DNA from: an uncultured Lachnospiraceae bacterium
GTDB taxonomy: Bacteria > Bacillota > Clostridia > Lachnospirales > Lachnospiraceae
Reading direction: 5' to 3'
NCBI GenBank assembly: GCA_947176065.1
Contig: CAMWPB010000002.1
Span: forward strand, 1-64,000
Length of the DNA: 64,000 bases
The first letter of the stretch is position 1. Each line of letters starts with the position of its first letter. The position numbers and the translations under genes were made by a program. The notes below the pieces were generated by a model. That model ran no database searches. It saw nothing but the letters and a program-made list of their open reading frames with translations, and was not told where the DNA came from. Positions 27,015-36,223 of this stretch are shown here, in pieces.

Positions 27015-30000
27015 TGGATAAGAGACTGCGGATGAGTACAAAAGGAACAATGGGATTTCTTACGGTATTTGCCGTGATTTTGTGGATGTGGTGCTTTTTC
27101 AGGAGTTATTTTCTCCTTATGGCGCTGCTGCTCATGACAGCCGGCTTTATCATATCTACAGTCAGCTTATGGCTTGTCCGCGGCAGAATACAGGCGGAAA
27201 TTGATCTGCCCTCTCATCGAGTAGGAAAAAACACGGATATCCCGGCCGGTATCCGTGTTTTGCATCCCATGCGTTTTGTCGGGTTTGCAATCGACATAAC
27301 GTACCGCTGGGGGAATCTTTTTACGGGAAGCACGGAGGAGAAAAGAGAAAAATTGTGGGCCGCTCCCGGAAAGGGAGGAAATCTTAAGGTTTTGCTAAAC
27401 AGCCGTTATGCGGGACTGCTCAGGGTTAGTGTGGAAGAATGCAGGGTGTATGATTTACTGCACATCTTTTACCTGACATACCGGGAGGAGAAGGCGTCGG
27501 AAGTATTGGTATGGCCTGCGTTTTCGGAAGGGGAAGACAGGGAGGAACCGTGCGCGTGCATAGAAGGGTTTCCCGAAGAGAACGAGAGCAGAAAGCGGGG
27601 AGCGGAGTACAATCCCGATTATGAGATCAGAGAGTATCAGGATGGGGATGAGCTAAAAAGCATTCATTGGAAATTATCCGCGAAACAGGATAAGACGATG
27701 GTGCGGGAGCGTCTGTCTGCCGGAAGGGAAAAGATAAATGTGCTGCTGCCTCTTGGAGAAGATGCGGACGAAAACGACGCCCTCATGGAGTCTCTGTACG
27801 GGATGTGCAGACAATTGCTTTTTAAGGGGTATCCGATTCAGTTATTCTGGCAGGGGGCGGAGCACGGGCTTCGCAGCCGTTATATCGTGGAACAGGGTGA
27901 GTTTGAGAATGTATTAGGGGAGATCCTCAGCACAAACGGCATACATGTTCCGGGGTCCATAGAGGAGCAGATGGACATAGAGCATCCTCGGGAGAACTAT
28001 ATACTGGTTAAGACAGGAGCTTATTTGAACCGGTTCCGTCATAGGAGGGAAAAGGAGAATACGTCAGATGTTTCCCTTGTAAAGATGCCGGATCATGATA
28101 AGTATGATTTTTTCGCGGTATTGGCAAAGACGCTTGTTTTGTTCCTGATCGTCTATGGGTCGGTGGGCGGATTTGTGGCTGCATTCGGGATCGAATTTCA
28201 TTCGGGTTTGTGTATATTTGTGTTTTTCGCGCTGGCCTTTTTGTTGAGCGCGGTTTATGAAACGGGAAAAAGATGGCTTACCAATCTGACGAGTCTGCTT
28301 GCTTTTTTGCTGTATTTGTATATTGCGGTTACGAATTACTGGACGATAAACAACGGATACTATTATATACTCAATCGTATTTTTGAGGTGGCAAGGGAGT
28401 TTTTTGATGTATCCGGCGGTATGGAATATTCTCTGATGGTTGATGACGGGTATATGGCAGTAACGGTTTTCGCCATATTTCTCGGCATGGTAGGGATTAT
28501 ATTACTGAATATACGGATGTATCACAAATGTACGCTTTTGCGGGTTATGGTTTGCACATTGGCGCCCTATGTCATTCCGATGTACTTTGAGTGTTCGCCG
28601 CCTCTGCGGTATATCTCTTTTATGCTGGCCGGGTATGCGGCGGTGATGCTGCTGTCTTATGGCAGGGGACGTATTTCGGTGCAGATGCGCTATATTCTGC
28701 CCGTAACGGCTGCGGCAGTGCTGTGCGTGAGAATGGCGGCATTTATCATACCTGAGGATAGTTATACCCGCGTCGTGCCCCAAAGCAGGGCAAAGGAGGA
28801 ATCCGGAAAGCGTATGGAGCGCTTTGCGAGGTATGGTATGCTGGCTATGTTCCCGCAGAATACGGCGGGCTCAGGGGTCGGCGGCGGTAAGCTGAGCAAA
28901 GGCGCTGCCGTCATGCCGAGCTATGAGAAGGCCCTGACCGTCAGGTATACGCCATACAGCTTCGGAACCGTATACCTGAAGGCTTTTACGGGACTTGATT
29001 ATATTGGAACCGAGTGGACGGAAGCGGAACCGGGATGGCCGGGAGACGGCAACATGGAGTCGTCCCTGCGCGGCAGACATGATGCATTTTGGGAAGAAGG
29101 CGGTACAGGTCAGGGCTGTGGAATCATGGAGGTGGAAAAGAGCGGAGCGGAAGATGCATTTGAGTACAGACCGTATTATACGGACTACCATAATATAGAA
29201 AGAAAGGACGGCGCACTGGTTTATCACTATTATCCTGACAATGGAGAGGCTGTGCTGCTGTCCGGGAAAGAGCCGTATGAACGGTATCTGGACGTGCCGG
29301 CGGCATGTGAGGCAGCAGTCCGCCGGATATGTGAAGAAGCGGACTTTGGCGGAACGGAACAGGAGATTGCGCGGCAGATAGTAAATTATTTTGGCGAAAA
29401 CTATGACTATACGTTAAGGCCGGGCTTTTATTATGGCAGCCCCGATTATATTTCCCATTTTCTGCTGGAGAGCCGGAAGGGGTACTGCGCCCATTTTGCA
29501 TCGGCGGCAGCCATGCTGTTCAGGCAGATGGGCATTCCTGCGCGGTATGTGGAAGGGTATGCTTTCTCCTATGCGGATGTTGTGGAGAATGGCGAGCTGG
29601 TAGAGGGTGCCGACTATGATGACTATTATAAGGGCTTCTCGGAGATAGGGGCTACCGCCCTTGTGCAGATAGAGATTCCGGAGGCCTACGCCCACGCCTG
29701 GGTAGAGATATTCGACAGGAAGAGGGGATGGATCGTCGTAGATCCCACGCCCTCTTCCACGGAAGAGGAAACCGCTTCTTTCTGGGAAGTGTTTATGAGG
29801 AGAGAAGGCGGGGAAACAGGGCGCACGCTGGGGGAGGATCTTCTTGGAGAATATATGGAAAATGCGCTGGGAATGGCAAATTATGTGCTTTTTGCCGCTC
29901 TCATAATGGCGGCCATACTATTTGTGGCGATGAGAATGGTCAGAATAGAAAAAGAGAGACGTCTGTCCGGCAGGGAGCGCGTAAAACTGGAGTACAGGAG

Positions 30001-30253
30001 ACTGCAGAAAGCGGCGGCAAAGAAAGACGGGGGATTCCAAACGCAGCGCACCCTGAAAGAGCAGATTGCATGGATGAGGGAACATTGTCATGTGGAGATA
30101 AGCGATGATCAGGAGGAGGCGCTCTGTCAGGCATTTTTTGCAAAAGACATCGACTATGACTGCGATAAGCTTTGCGTGGAACTGAAAAGCAGCCTGAGAA
30201 AGATCGGCGGGCATCGGATTCCGACGGTTGTATTTTTTGGCGGTTTATTGTAA
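27014..30253 (+). CDS. DUF58-transglutaminase fusion membrane protein
   Basis: This 1079-residue protein joins two families usually encoded separately. Residues ~10-55 form a membrane hairpin. A DUF58 domain follows, with REYQDGDELKSIHWKLSAKQDK at about 210. Another ~8 membrane segments lie at about 370-570, then a large extracellular domain with a transglutaminase core: RKGYCAHFASAAAMLFRQMG (Cys), AHAWVEIFD (His) and GWIVVDPTPSS (Asp). A last membrane segment (YVLFAALIMAAILFVAM) precedes a C-terminal cytoplasmic DUF4129-like tail. In other bacteria MoxR, DUF58 and TgpA are three genes; here the last two are one. The substrate is unknown; a role in envelope protein processing is inferred. Confidence 0.9.
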   Translation: MDKRLRMSTKGTMGFLTVFAVILWMWCFFRSYFLLMALLLMTAGFIISTVSLWLVRGRIQAEIDLPSHRVGKNTDIPAGIRVLHPMRFVGFAIDITYRWGNLFTGSTEEKREKLWAAPGKGGNLKVLLNSRYAGLLRVSVEECRVYDLLHIFYLTYREEKASEVLVWPAFSEGEDREEPCACIEGFPEENESRKRGAEYNPDYEIREYQDGDELKSIHWKLSAKQDKTMVRERLSAGREKINVLLPLGEDADENDALMESLYGMCRQLLFKGYPIQLFWQGAEHGLRSRYIVEQGEFENVLGEILSTNGIHVPGSIEEQMDIEHPRENYILVKTGAYLNRFRHRREKENTSDVSLVKMPDHDKYDFFAVLAKTLVLFLIVYGSVGGFVAAFGIEFHSGLCIFVFFALAFLLSAVYETGKRWLTNLTSLLAFLLYLYIAVTNYWTINNGYYYILNRIFEVAREFFDVSGGMEYSLMVDDGYMAVTVFAIFLGMVGIILLNIRMYHKCTLLRVMVCTLAPYVIPMYFECSPPLRYISFMLAGYAAVMLLSYGRGRISVQMRYILPVTAAAVLCVRMAAFIIPEDSYTRVVPQSRAKEESGKRMERFARYGMLAMFPQNTAGSGVGGGKLSKGAAVMPSYEKALTVRYTPYSFGTVYLKAFTGLDYIGTEWTEAEPGWPGDGNMESSLRGRHDAFWEEGGTGQGCGIMEVEKSGAEDAFEYRPYYTDYHNIERKDGALVYHYYPDNGEAVLLSGKEPYERYLDVPAACEAAVRRICEEADFGGTEQEIARQIVNYFGENYDYTLRPGFYYGSPDYISHFLLESRKGYCAHFASAAAMLFRQMGIPARYVEGYAFSYADVVENGELVEGADYDDYYKGFSEIGATALVQIEIPEAYAHAWVEIFDRKRGWIVVDPTPSSTEEETASFWEVFMRREGGETGRTLGEDLLGEYMENALGMANYVLFAALIMAAILFVAMRMVRIEKERRLSGRERVKLEYRRLQKAAAKKDGGFQTQRTLKEQIAWMREHCHVEISDDQEEALCQAFFAKDIDYDCDKLCVELKSSLRKIGGHRIPTVVFFGGLL

Positions 30254-30264
30254 AATAGAAATAA

Positions 30265-30293
30265 TTGTGGCATGAACAGCGTATGATTAATAC
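30265..30293 (+). promoter_or_regulatory. Weak promoter candidate before polyprenyl sugar transferase
   Basis: TTGTGG, 17-base spacer, TAATAC in the 69-base gap. The -35 box is poor. The downstream ATG at 30323 lacks a clear ribosome site. Confidence 0.3.
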
Positions 30294-30322
30294 TGTCGGT
30301 TTCGTGAACTGACTATGACACT

Positions 30323-31732
30323 ATGATAAAAGATAACCAGAAATATTTTAACAGACTGCACGTGGTGCTGGATGCTGTGATCATAGCGGCATCCTATATG
30401 CTGGCCTGGTATCTCAAGTTTGCCAGTCCGTTTGTGGACATCGACCCTAACGTCGGTGTTCTTGACACGCACACCTATTTTGAAATGCTCTATCTGATCG
30501 TGCCGGGCTATCTGATTTTATACTATGCATTTAATCTTTACACACCCAAGAGAGCCACAGTCCACCGTTACGAGATCCTGAATATTTTTCAGGCGAACAC
30601 GGTGGGTATGGTAATCATGATGGCCGGCTGGTACATGATCGCGCAGATCCATTTCTCCCGTACCATGATGGCGATGTTTTACGGCATCAATATTTTTCTG
30701 ACCACGCTGGGGCGTTCGCTCATCCGCATTCTTTTGCAGTATTTCCGCGAAAAAGGCTATAATCTGAAATACATTCTGCTGGTGGGGTACTCCCGTGCCA
30801 CGGAGGAGTATATCAAGCGCATCAACGCCAACCCCCAGTGGGGCTATGTGGTGCGCGGCATACTGGACGACCATGTGCCCGCCGGTACGCTCTACAAGGG
30901 CGTAAAGGTGGTGGGGACGATTGAGAATCTTCTCTATATCCTGCCGCAGAACAAATTGGATGAGATCGCGATTACCCTGTCTTTGAAGGATTACGACAAT
31001 CTGGAGCATATCGTGGATCTGTGCGAGAAATCCGGCGTGCACACGAAGTTTATCCCCGACTACAACAGCCTGTTCCCGAGCCGTCCCTACACGGAGGATC
31101 TGATGGGGCTGCCGGTTATCAATATCCGCTATGTGCCGCTGTCCAACACCCTGAACTGGTGGATGAAGCGGATCGTGGATATCCTTGCGTCCCTGGTGGG
31201 GCTGGTGGTGGCGTCTCCCGTGATGCTGCTTTCCGCCATCGCCGTGGGCTGTACTTCCAGAGGGCCGGTTATCTTTAAGCAGGAGCGCATCGGCCTGCAC
31301 AATAAACCTTTCCGTATGTACAAATTCCGCACCATGGAGGTGCAGAAGCCGTCTGCGGAGCAGAAGGGCTGGACTACGAAAAACGACCCCCGTGTCACAA
31401 AAGTGGGAAAATTTTTAAGAAGGACAAGCATAGACGAGCTGCCCCAGCTTTTTAACATTTTAAAGGGGGATATGAGCGTGGTGGGACCGAGACCCGAAAG
31501 ACCGCAGTTTGTGGAGCAGTTTAAGGAGGAAATTCCCCGCTACATGGTCAAGCATCAGGTCAGACCCGGGCTTACGGGCTGGGCGCAGATCAACGGTTAC
31601 CGCGGCGACACTTCCATAAAAAGAAGGATTGAGCACGATATTTTTTATATCGAAAACTGGACCATGTCCTTTGATATCAAGATTATGTTTCTCACGATTT
31701 TCAGGGGATTTATCAATAAAAATGCCTATTAA
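30323..31732 (+). CDS. Polyprenyl-phosphate sugar-1-phosphate transferase (WbaP-like)
   Basis: This 469-residue membrane enzyme starts an undecaprenyl-linked glycan by moving a sugar-1-phosphate onto undecaprenyl phosphate. About four N-terminal membrane segments precede a CoA-binding-like domain (ILLVGYSRATEEYIKRI). The C-terminal bacterial sugar transferase domain has a re-entrant helix (KRIVDILASLVGLVVASPVM), FRMYKFRTM, RRTSIDELPQLFNILKGDMS, VGPRPERP and RPGLTGWAQINGYRGDT. The ATG at 30323 gives the usual family N-terminus (MIKDNQKYFNRLHVV) although no Shine-Dalgarno is seen. It would initiate the glycan exported by the Wzm/Wzt pair. Confidence 0.93.
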   Translation: MIKDNQKYFNRLHVVLDAVIIAASYMLAWYLKFASPFVDIDPNVGVLDTHTYFEMLYLIVPGYLILYYAFNLYTPKRATVHRYEILNIFQANTVGMVIMMAGWYMIAQIHFSRTMMAMFYGINIFLTTLGRSLIRILLQYFREKGYNLKYILLVGYSRATEEYIKRINANPQWGYVVRGILDDHVPAGTLYKGVKVVGTIENLLYILPQNKLDEIAITLSLKDYDNLEHIVDLCEKSGVHTKFIPDYNSLFPSRPYTEDLMGLPVINIRYVPLSNTLNWWMKRIVDILASLVGLVVASPVMLLSAIAVGCTSRGPVIFKQERIGLHNKPFRMYKFRTMEVQKPSAEQKGWTTKNDPRVTKVGKFLRRTSIDELPQLFNILKGDMSVVGPRPERPQFVEQFKEEIPRYMVKHQVRPGLTGWAQINGYRGDTSIKRRIEHDIFYIENWTMSFDIKIMFLTIFRGFINKNAY

Positions 31733-31790
31733 AAGAAATACTAAAATCTTAAGAATTGTGAAAGACTTTTGGAAGAAACCGGGAATGATA

Positions 31791-31818
31791 TTGCAATTAT
31801 ATCAAGATGTAGTATAAT
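31791..31818 (+). promoter_or_regulatory. Sigma-A promoter for the LCP gene
   Basis: TTGCAA (31791-31796), 16-base spacer, TATAAT (31813-31818). A hairpin GTCCA/TGGAC at 31829-31854 lies near the 5' end of the expected transcript, about 65 bases before the gene; it may protect the message. Confidence 0.8.
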
Positions 31819-31919
31819 CGTATAGAGCGTCCACTAAAGCTTGCTTTTTTGGACAGCATATGACAAAATGAAAAAACGGACTTTTAGAAACTGGATCAGA
31901 GACTGAGGGAGTACAGAAT

Positions 31920-33089
31920 ATGGCGAAGAGATATGTGGATGACTATGATGACGAAGAAATAAGACCCCGGAAGAAATCTTCCGGGAAAGGCGGCAGTTCT
32001 TCCGGGAAGAAGAGCTCCGGCAAAAAGAAATCAGGAAAGAAGGCGCAGGCGAAGAAGCAGCGCAGGCGCATCATTCTCTTTATTGTGGAGATCATTATTC
32101 TGCTGATTGCGGTTATGGTGCTCTACGCCGTTCTTGCCGGTACGGGAAGCGGAAAGGTGGAGCTGAAGGAGAAGGATATCATCATCAACGAGACCGTGCA
32201 GGAGGCGCAGGAGACGACGATGAAGGGGTATCGGAACATAGCCCTCTTCGGTGTGGATTCCACCACGGGCGCGCTGACGAAAAATACCCGAAGCGATACG
32301 ATTATGATCGCGTCCATCAATCAGGATACAGGCGAATGTAAGCTGGTTTCCGTATACCGTGACACCTACCTGAACCTGAGCAACGATTCGTATAATAAAT
32401 GTAACGCGGCTTATGCAAAGGGCGGTCCCGAGCAGGCGATTAATATGCTGAATATGAATCTGGATATGAATATCACGGACTTCGTGACGGTGGGCTTTGC
32501 CGGACTGACTGATGCTATCGATGCGCTGGGCGGTGTGGATATCGAGGTGGACGAGTCGGAGATCAGCCATCTGAATAACTACCAGCTCTGTATTGCGGAG
32601 GACTTAAAGAGACAGTATACGCCGGTGACCCAGACAGGATACCAGCGTCTGGACGGCTTACAGGCCACAGGCTACTGCCGTATCCGATATACGGCGGGCG
32701 ATGATTTCAAGCGGGCTGAGAGACAGAGAGAGGTGCTTACCGCAGTTGCGGATCAGGCAAAGAAGGCGTCGCTGCCCAAGCTGACCGAGACGGCCAACTC
32801 CGTATTTGAAGAGGTGTATACATCTCTGGACCTGTCCGAGATTGTGGATATGCTGGGTGATGTGGGATCCTACCAGATTACCGAGACTGACGGTTTCCCG
32901 CAGGAGGATATGCGTGCTACAGGAACCATCGGTTCAAAGGGCTCCTGCGTTATTCCTACCAGTCTGGAGGAGAACGTTAAGTGGCTGCATAAGTTCCTGT
33001 TTGATGCGGATAATTATGAGCCGTCCGAGACAGTAAAACGGTGCAGTGAGAAAATTTACGAGGAAACAAACGGATATTTGAAGAAATAG
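31920..33089 (+). CDS. LytR-CpsA-Psr family glycan phosphotransferase
   Basis: This 389-residue protein has a Lys/Ser/Gly-rich cytoplasmic tail (~60 residues) and one membrane segment (IILFIVEIIILLIAVMVLYA). The extracellular LCP domain includes NIALFGVDSTTG, TRSDTIMIASINQD, LVSVYRDTYLNL and the Arg-rich motif YCRIRYTAGDDFKRAERQREV. LCP enzymes move undecaprenyl-linked glycopolymers onto peptidoglycan, which fits the surrounding polysaccharide genes. It has its own promoter and is followed by a strong terminator. Confidence 0.93.
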   Translation: MAKRYVDDYDDEEIRPRKKSSGKGGSSSGKKSSGKKKSGKKAQAKKQRRRIILFIVEIIILLIAVMVLYAVLAGTGSGKVELKEKDIIINETVQEAQETTMKGYRNIALFGVDSTTGALTKNTRSDTIMIASINQDTGECKLVSVYRDTYLNLSNDSYNKCNAAYAKGGPEQAINMLNMNLDMNITDFVTVGFAGLTDAIDALGGVDIEVDESEISHLNNYQLCIAEDLKRQYTPVTQTGYQRLDGLQATGYCRIRYTAGDDFKRAERQREVLTAVADQAKKASLPKLTETANSVFEEVYTSLDLSEIVDMLGDVGSYQITETDGFPQEDMRATGTIGSKGSCVIPTSLEENVKWLHKFLFDADNYEPSETVKRCSEKIYEETNGYLKK

Positions 33090-33096
33090 AAGCAGA

Positions 33097-33125
33097 GGGG
33101 CTTGTTTCACAGGCCCCTTCTTTTC
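33097..33125 (+). terminator. Intrinsic terminator after LCP gene
   Basis: GGGGCTTG, loop TTTCA, CAGGCCCC (one G-T pair), followed by TTCTTTTC, eight bases after the LCP stop codon. Confidence 0.85.
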
Positions 33126-33151
33126 TGGTATAAGAGGCGGAGGGCGAACGA

Positions 33152-34078
33152 GTGGAGAAGGTGGACGTGATTATTCCTGTCTACAAGCCAGATCGCGGGT
33201 TTTTGACGATGATAGAGAAACTGCAGGCGCAGACAGTGCCTGTGAGCCGTATTATTCTTATGAATACGGAGCAGAAATATCTGGACAGACTGCTTTATGG
33301 TACTACGCTGGAAAGAGAACATCATAATATAACAGTGAAGCATCTGTCAAAGAGAGAGTTTGACCACGGACGGACAAGGAATCAGGGGGTAAAGCTCTCG
33401 GATGCCGGTGTGTTTGTGATGATGACGCAGGACGCCATCCCTGTGGACGAGTATCTGCTGGAGCGGCTTTTGGAGAGCCTGCGGGAGGAAAAAGTAGCGG
33501 CGGCTTACGCCAGACAGCTTCCGAACAAAGACAGCAGCGAGGCTGAGCGGTATACGAGACAGTTTAATTATCCGGGGGAGTCCCGTGTCAAGACGAAGGC
33601 GGATCTTTCGGCGCTTGGCGTCAAAACCTTTTTCTGCTCCAATGTCTGTGCGGCATACAGGAGAGATGTGTTCGACAGTCTGGGGGGCTTTGTGAACCGG
33701 GCCATATTCAACGAGGATATGCTCTATGCGGCCAAAGCGGTGGAGGCGGGCTACGGGATCGCTTACGCGGCACAGGCGAAGGTGTATCATTCCCATAATT
33801 ACACATACAGGCAGCAGTTTCACCGGAATTTTGATCTGGGGGTTTCCCAGGCGGATCATCCCGAGGTGTTTGCGGCCTATCCTTCGGAGTCGGAGGGAAT
33901 CCGGCTGGTGAAGAGCACTGTGGCGCATTTGAAGGAAAAGAGGATGTGGAATAAAATACCGGGCGTTATTATACAGAGCGGATTTAAGTACATGGGCTAT
34001 CTGATGGGAAAACGGTACCGGCGTCTGCCAAGGCGGCTGGTGGTGGCATGTTCCTCCAACAGGGAGTACTGGAGTTAA
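33152..34078 (+). CDS. GT2 glycosyltransferase (rhamnosyltransferase-like)
   Basis: This 308-residue protein starts at GTG with GGAGGG at 33139-33144. Motifs are VDVIIPVYKPDRGFLTMIEKL, KREFDHGRTRNQG, VMMTQDAIPVDEYLLE (DxD-equivalent), FFCSNVCAAYRRDVFDSLGGF and FNEDMLYAAKAVEAGY. These match RfbF/RgpB-type rhamnosyltransferases. It lies between the LCP terminator and glmS, with only 23 bases to the latter, so the two are probably co-transcribed. Confidence 0.88.
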   Translation: MEKVDVIIPVYKPDRGFLTMIEKLQAQTVPVSRIILMNTEQKYLDRLLYGTTLEREHHNITVKHLSKREFDHGRTRNQGVKLSDAGVFVMMTQDAIPVDEYLLERLLESLREEKVAAAYARQLPNKDSSEAERYTRQFNYPGESRVKTKADLSALGVKTFFCSNVCAAYRRDVFDSLGGFVNRAIFNEDMLYAAKAVEAGYGIAYAAQAKVYHSHNYTYRQQFHRNFDLGVSQADHPEVFAAYPSESEGIRLVKSTVAHLKEKRMWNKIPGVIIQSGFKYMGYLMGKRYRRLPRRLVVACSSNREYWS

Positions 34079-34101
34079 GGAACCGGGAAGGAGATTATCA
34101 T

Positions 34102-35931
34102 ATGTGTGGAATCGTTGGTTATATCGGAACGAAGCAGGCGGCGCCGATCATTTTGGACGGTTTGTCTAAGCTGGAATACCGCGGGTACGACTCGGCGGGC
34201 ATGGCCATTTATGACGGCGGGGGAAAAATCAATATCACGAAGTCGGTGGGGCGGCTTAAGATTTTAGAAAACATAACCCGGGGTGGGGAAACCATGCCGG
34301 GAGTCTGCGGCATCGGCCATACGCGCTGGGCGACCCATGGCGTGCCGAGCGATACCAATGCACATCCGCATTATAATGAGGCGGAGACGATCACCGTGGT
34401 ACATAACGGTATCATTGAAAATTATCTGCAGCTCAGAAAAATGCTGACCGAGCGGGGCTACCATTTCGTGTCGGAGACGGATACGGAAGTTCTGGCGCAT
34501 CTGCTGGACTACTACTATAAGGGCAATCCTCTGGAAGCGGTCACAAAGGTGCTTCACCGCGTGGAGGGTTCCTATGCGCTGGGCATTCTTTTCGCGGACT
34601 GCCCTGACCAGATCTTTGCGGCGAGAAAGGATTCGCCCCTGATCGTAGGGCAGAATGAGGATGGCTGCTTTATTGCCTCGGATGTGCCGGCGATCCTGAA
34701 ATATACCCGCAAGGTGTATTACGTGGACAATCAGGAGGTCGTGCGTCTGCGGGCGGATCATATGCACTTCTATACGGTGGACGAGGAGGAGACCACAAAG
34801 GAGCCTGTCTTTATTGACTGGGACGCCAGCGCGGCGGAAAAGGCGGGTTATGAGCATTTCATGCTGAAGGAGATGTACGAGCAGCCAAAGACCGTGACGG
34901 ATACGCTCCTGCCCCGCATTAAGGATAACGATATCATTATCGAGGAGCTGAATATGAACGATGAGGAGATCCGTGCGGTGAATAAGATCCATATAGTGGC
35001 CTGCGGCTCCGCCTATCATGCGGGCGTTACGGGAAAATATGTGATTGAGGGACTGGCCCGCATCCCGGTGGAGGTTGATCTGGCTTCTGAGTTCCGTTAC
35101 CGGGACCCGATTCTGGAGGAAGGGGCGATGGTGGTGGTGATCAGCCAGTCCGGTGAGACGGCGGATACGCTGGCGGCGCTTCGGGAGTCAAAGAAGAGAG
35201 GCTTTCAGGTGCTTGGCATCGTCAATGTGGTAGGGAGCTCTATCGCAAGGGAGTCGGATAACGTGATGTACACATGGGCGGGGCCGGAGATTTCGGTGGC
35301 GACCACCAAGGCATACAGCGCCCAGCTGATCGCGCTTTATCTGCTGGCTGTGAAGTTCGGCAGGGTACGGGGAAAAATTGATGATGTGACATATGCGTCA
35401 CTTTTGGGCGACCTGCGCTGTCTGCCGGATCAGATCGAGCTTCTGCTGAATAATAAAAATAAGATTCAGAGATTTGCGAACCGTTACATCGGCGCAAAGG
35501 ACGTGTTCTTTATCGGCAGGGGGATCGACTATGCGATTTCTCTGGAAGGCTCTTTAAAATTAAAGGAGATTTCCTATATCCATTCCGAGGCTTACGCGGC
35601 GGGCGAGCTCAAACACGGCACCATCTCCCTGATCGAGGAAGGGACGCTTGTGGCGGCGGTGTCAACCCAGCCTGCGCTCTACGCGAAGACCATCAGCAAT
35701 ATGGTGGAGGTGAAGGCGAGGGGCGCCTTTGTGCTGGCGGTGACCTGCGAGGAGAATAAGGAGATCGAGAAGGCGGCGGATTATGTGATTTATATTCCGG
35801 AGACCAATCCATATTTTGCCAATTCGCTGGCGATCATACCGCTGCAGCTTTTCGGGTATTATGTTTCCGTCGGCAAGGGCTGCGATGTGGATAAACCGAG
35901 GAATCTGGCGAAGTCGGTGACGGTGGAGTAG
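34102..35931 (+). CDS. glmS: Glutamine-fructose-6-phosphate aminotransferase (isomerizing)
   Basis: This 609-residue enzyme makes glucosamine-6-phosphate for wall precursors. The N-terminal MCGIVGYIGT exposes the catalytic Cys after Met removal. GHTRWATHGVPS and HNGIIENY mark the glutaminase domain, and two SIS domains follow (CGSAYHAG, ISQSGETADTLAALRESK). The C-terminus NLAKSVTVE is invariant in the family. The ATG at 34102 is certain because Cys must be residue 2. Only 23 bases separate it from the preceding gene, so no glmS ribozyme fits here. Confidence 0.97.
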   Translation: MCGIVGYIGTKQAAPIILDGLSKLEYRGYDSAGMAIYDGGGKINITKSVGRLKILENITRGGETMPGVCGIGHTRWATHGVPSDTNAHPHYNEAETITVVHNGIIENYLQLRKMLTERGYHFVSETDTEVLAHLLDYYYKGNPLEAVTKVLHRVEGSYALGILFADCPDQIFAARKDSPLIVGQNEDGCFIASDVPAILKYTRKVYYVDNQEVVRLRADHMHFYTVDEEETTKEPVFIDWDASAAEKAGYEHFMLKEMYEQPKTVTDTLLPRIKDNDIIIEELNMNDEEIRAVNKIHIVACGSAYHAGVTGKYVIEGLARIPVEVDLASEFRYRDPILEEGAMVVVISQSGETADTLAALRESKKRGFQVLGIVNVVGSSIARESDNVMYTWAGPEISVATTKAYSAQLIALYLLAVKFGRVRGKIDDVTYASLLGDLRCLPDQIELLLNNKNKIQRFANRYIGAKDVFFIGRGIDYAISLEGSLKLKEISYIHSEAYAAGELKHGTISLIEEGTLVAAVSTQPALYAKTISNMVEVKARGAFVLAVTCEENKEIEKAADYVIYIPETNPYFANSLAIIPLQLFGYYVSVGKGCDVDKPRNLAKSVTVE

Positions 35932-35979
35932 ATTCGCTCAGCCCGCGCCATTCGCAAAATCGCGCTTTCAGCGCTCTCC

Positions 35980-35999
35980 GCTGCTGCGCAGCTTCTTTT
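35980..35999 (+). terminator. Possible terminator after glmS
   Basis: GCTGC/GCAGC stem with a three-base loop followed by TTCTTTT. The stem is short, so this is tentative. Confidence 0.4.
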
Positions 36000-36020
36000 G
36001 CTTATAAGAAGGCGCTCCCT

Positions 36021-36081
36021 CAGAGTGTCATCCACCAGCTAAATTCATGCAAGCACGATTTATCTGGTGAATGACACTCTG
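36021..36081. repeat. 18-bp inverted repeat between glmS and htrA
   Basis: CAGAGTGTCATCCACCAG (36021-36038) faces its complement at 36064-36081 with one mismatch. That mismatch is C-A on + strand RNA but a G-U pair on - strand RNA. The loop is 25 bases. No T-run follows. It may be a repeat-element remnant or a protein-binding site. Confidence 0.65.
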
Positions 36082-36119
36082 GCTGAGCTGGTGGAACAAA
36101 TCACATTTTCTTCCTAAAA

Positions 36120-36153
36120 TGAACACAAAGTGAACACAAATGACAGATATACT
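36120..36153 (+). promoter_or_regulatory. htrA promoter with direct-repeat activator site
   Basis: Two head-to-tail copies of TGAACACAAA(G/T) at 36120 and 36131, exactly 11 bases apart, precede a -10 TATACT (36148-36153) and take the place of the -35 box. This layout is typical of promoters activated by OmpR-family response regulators (inference). Confidence 0.55.
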
Positions 36154-36223
36154 AAGGACATAATCAGCGAGGGGAAATAAGCAGACGGGCGCAAGTCCGT
36201 GATTTGTGGAAAGGAGCAGGATT

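Noticed and set aside
34079..34101. glmS ribozyme upstream of glmS
   Set aside because: Only 23 bases separate glmS from the previous gene and no ribozyme core is present.
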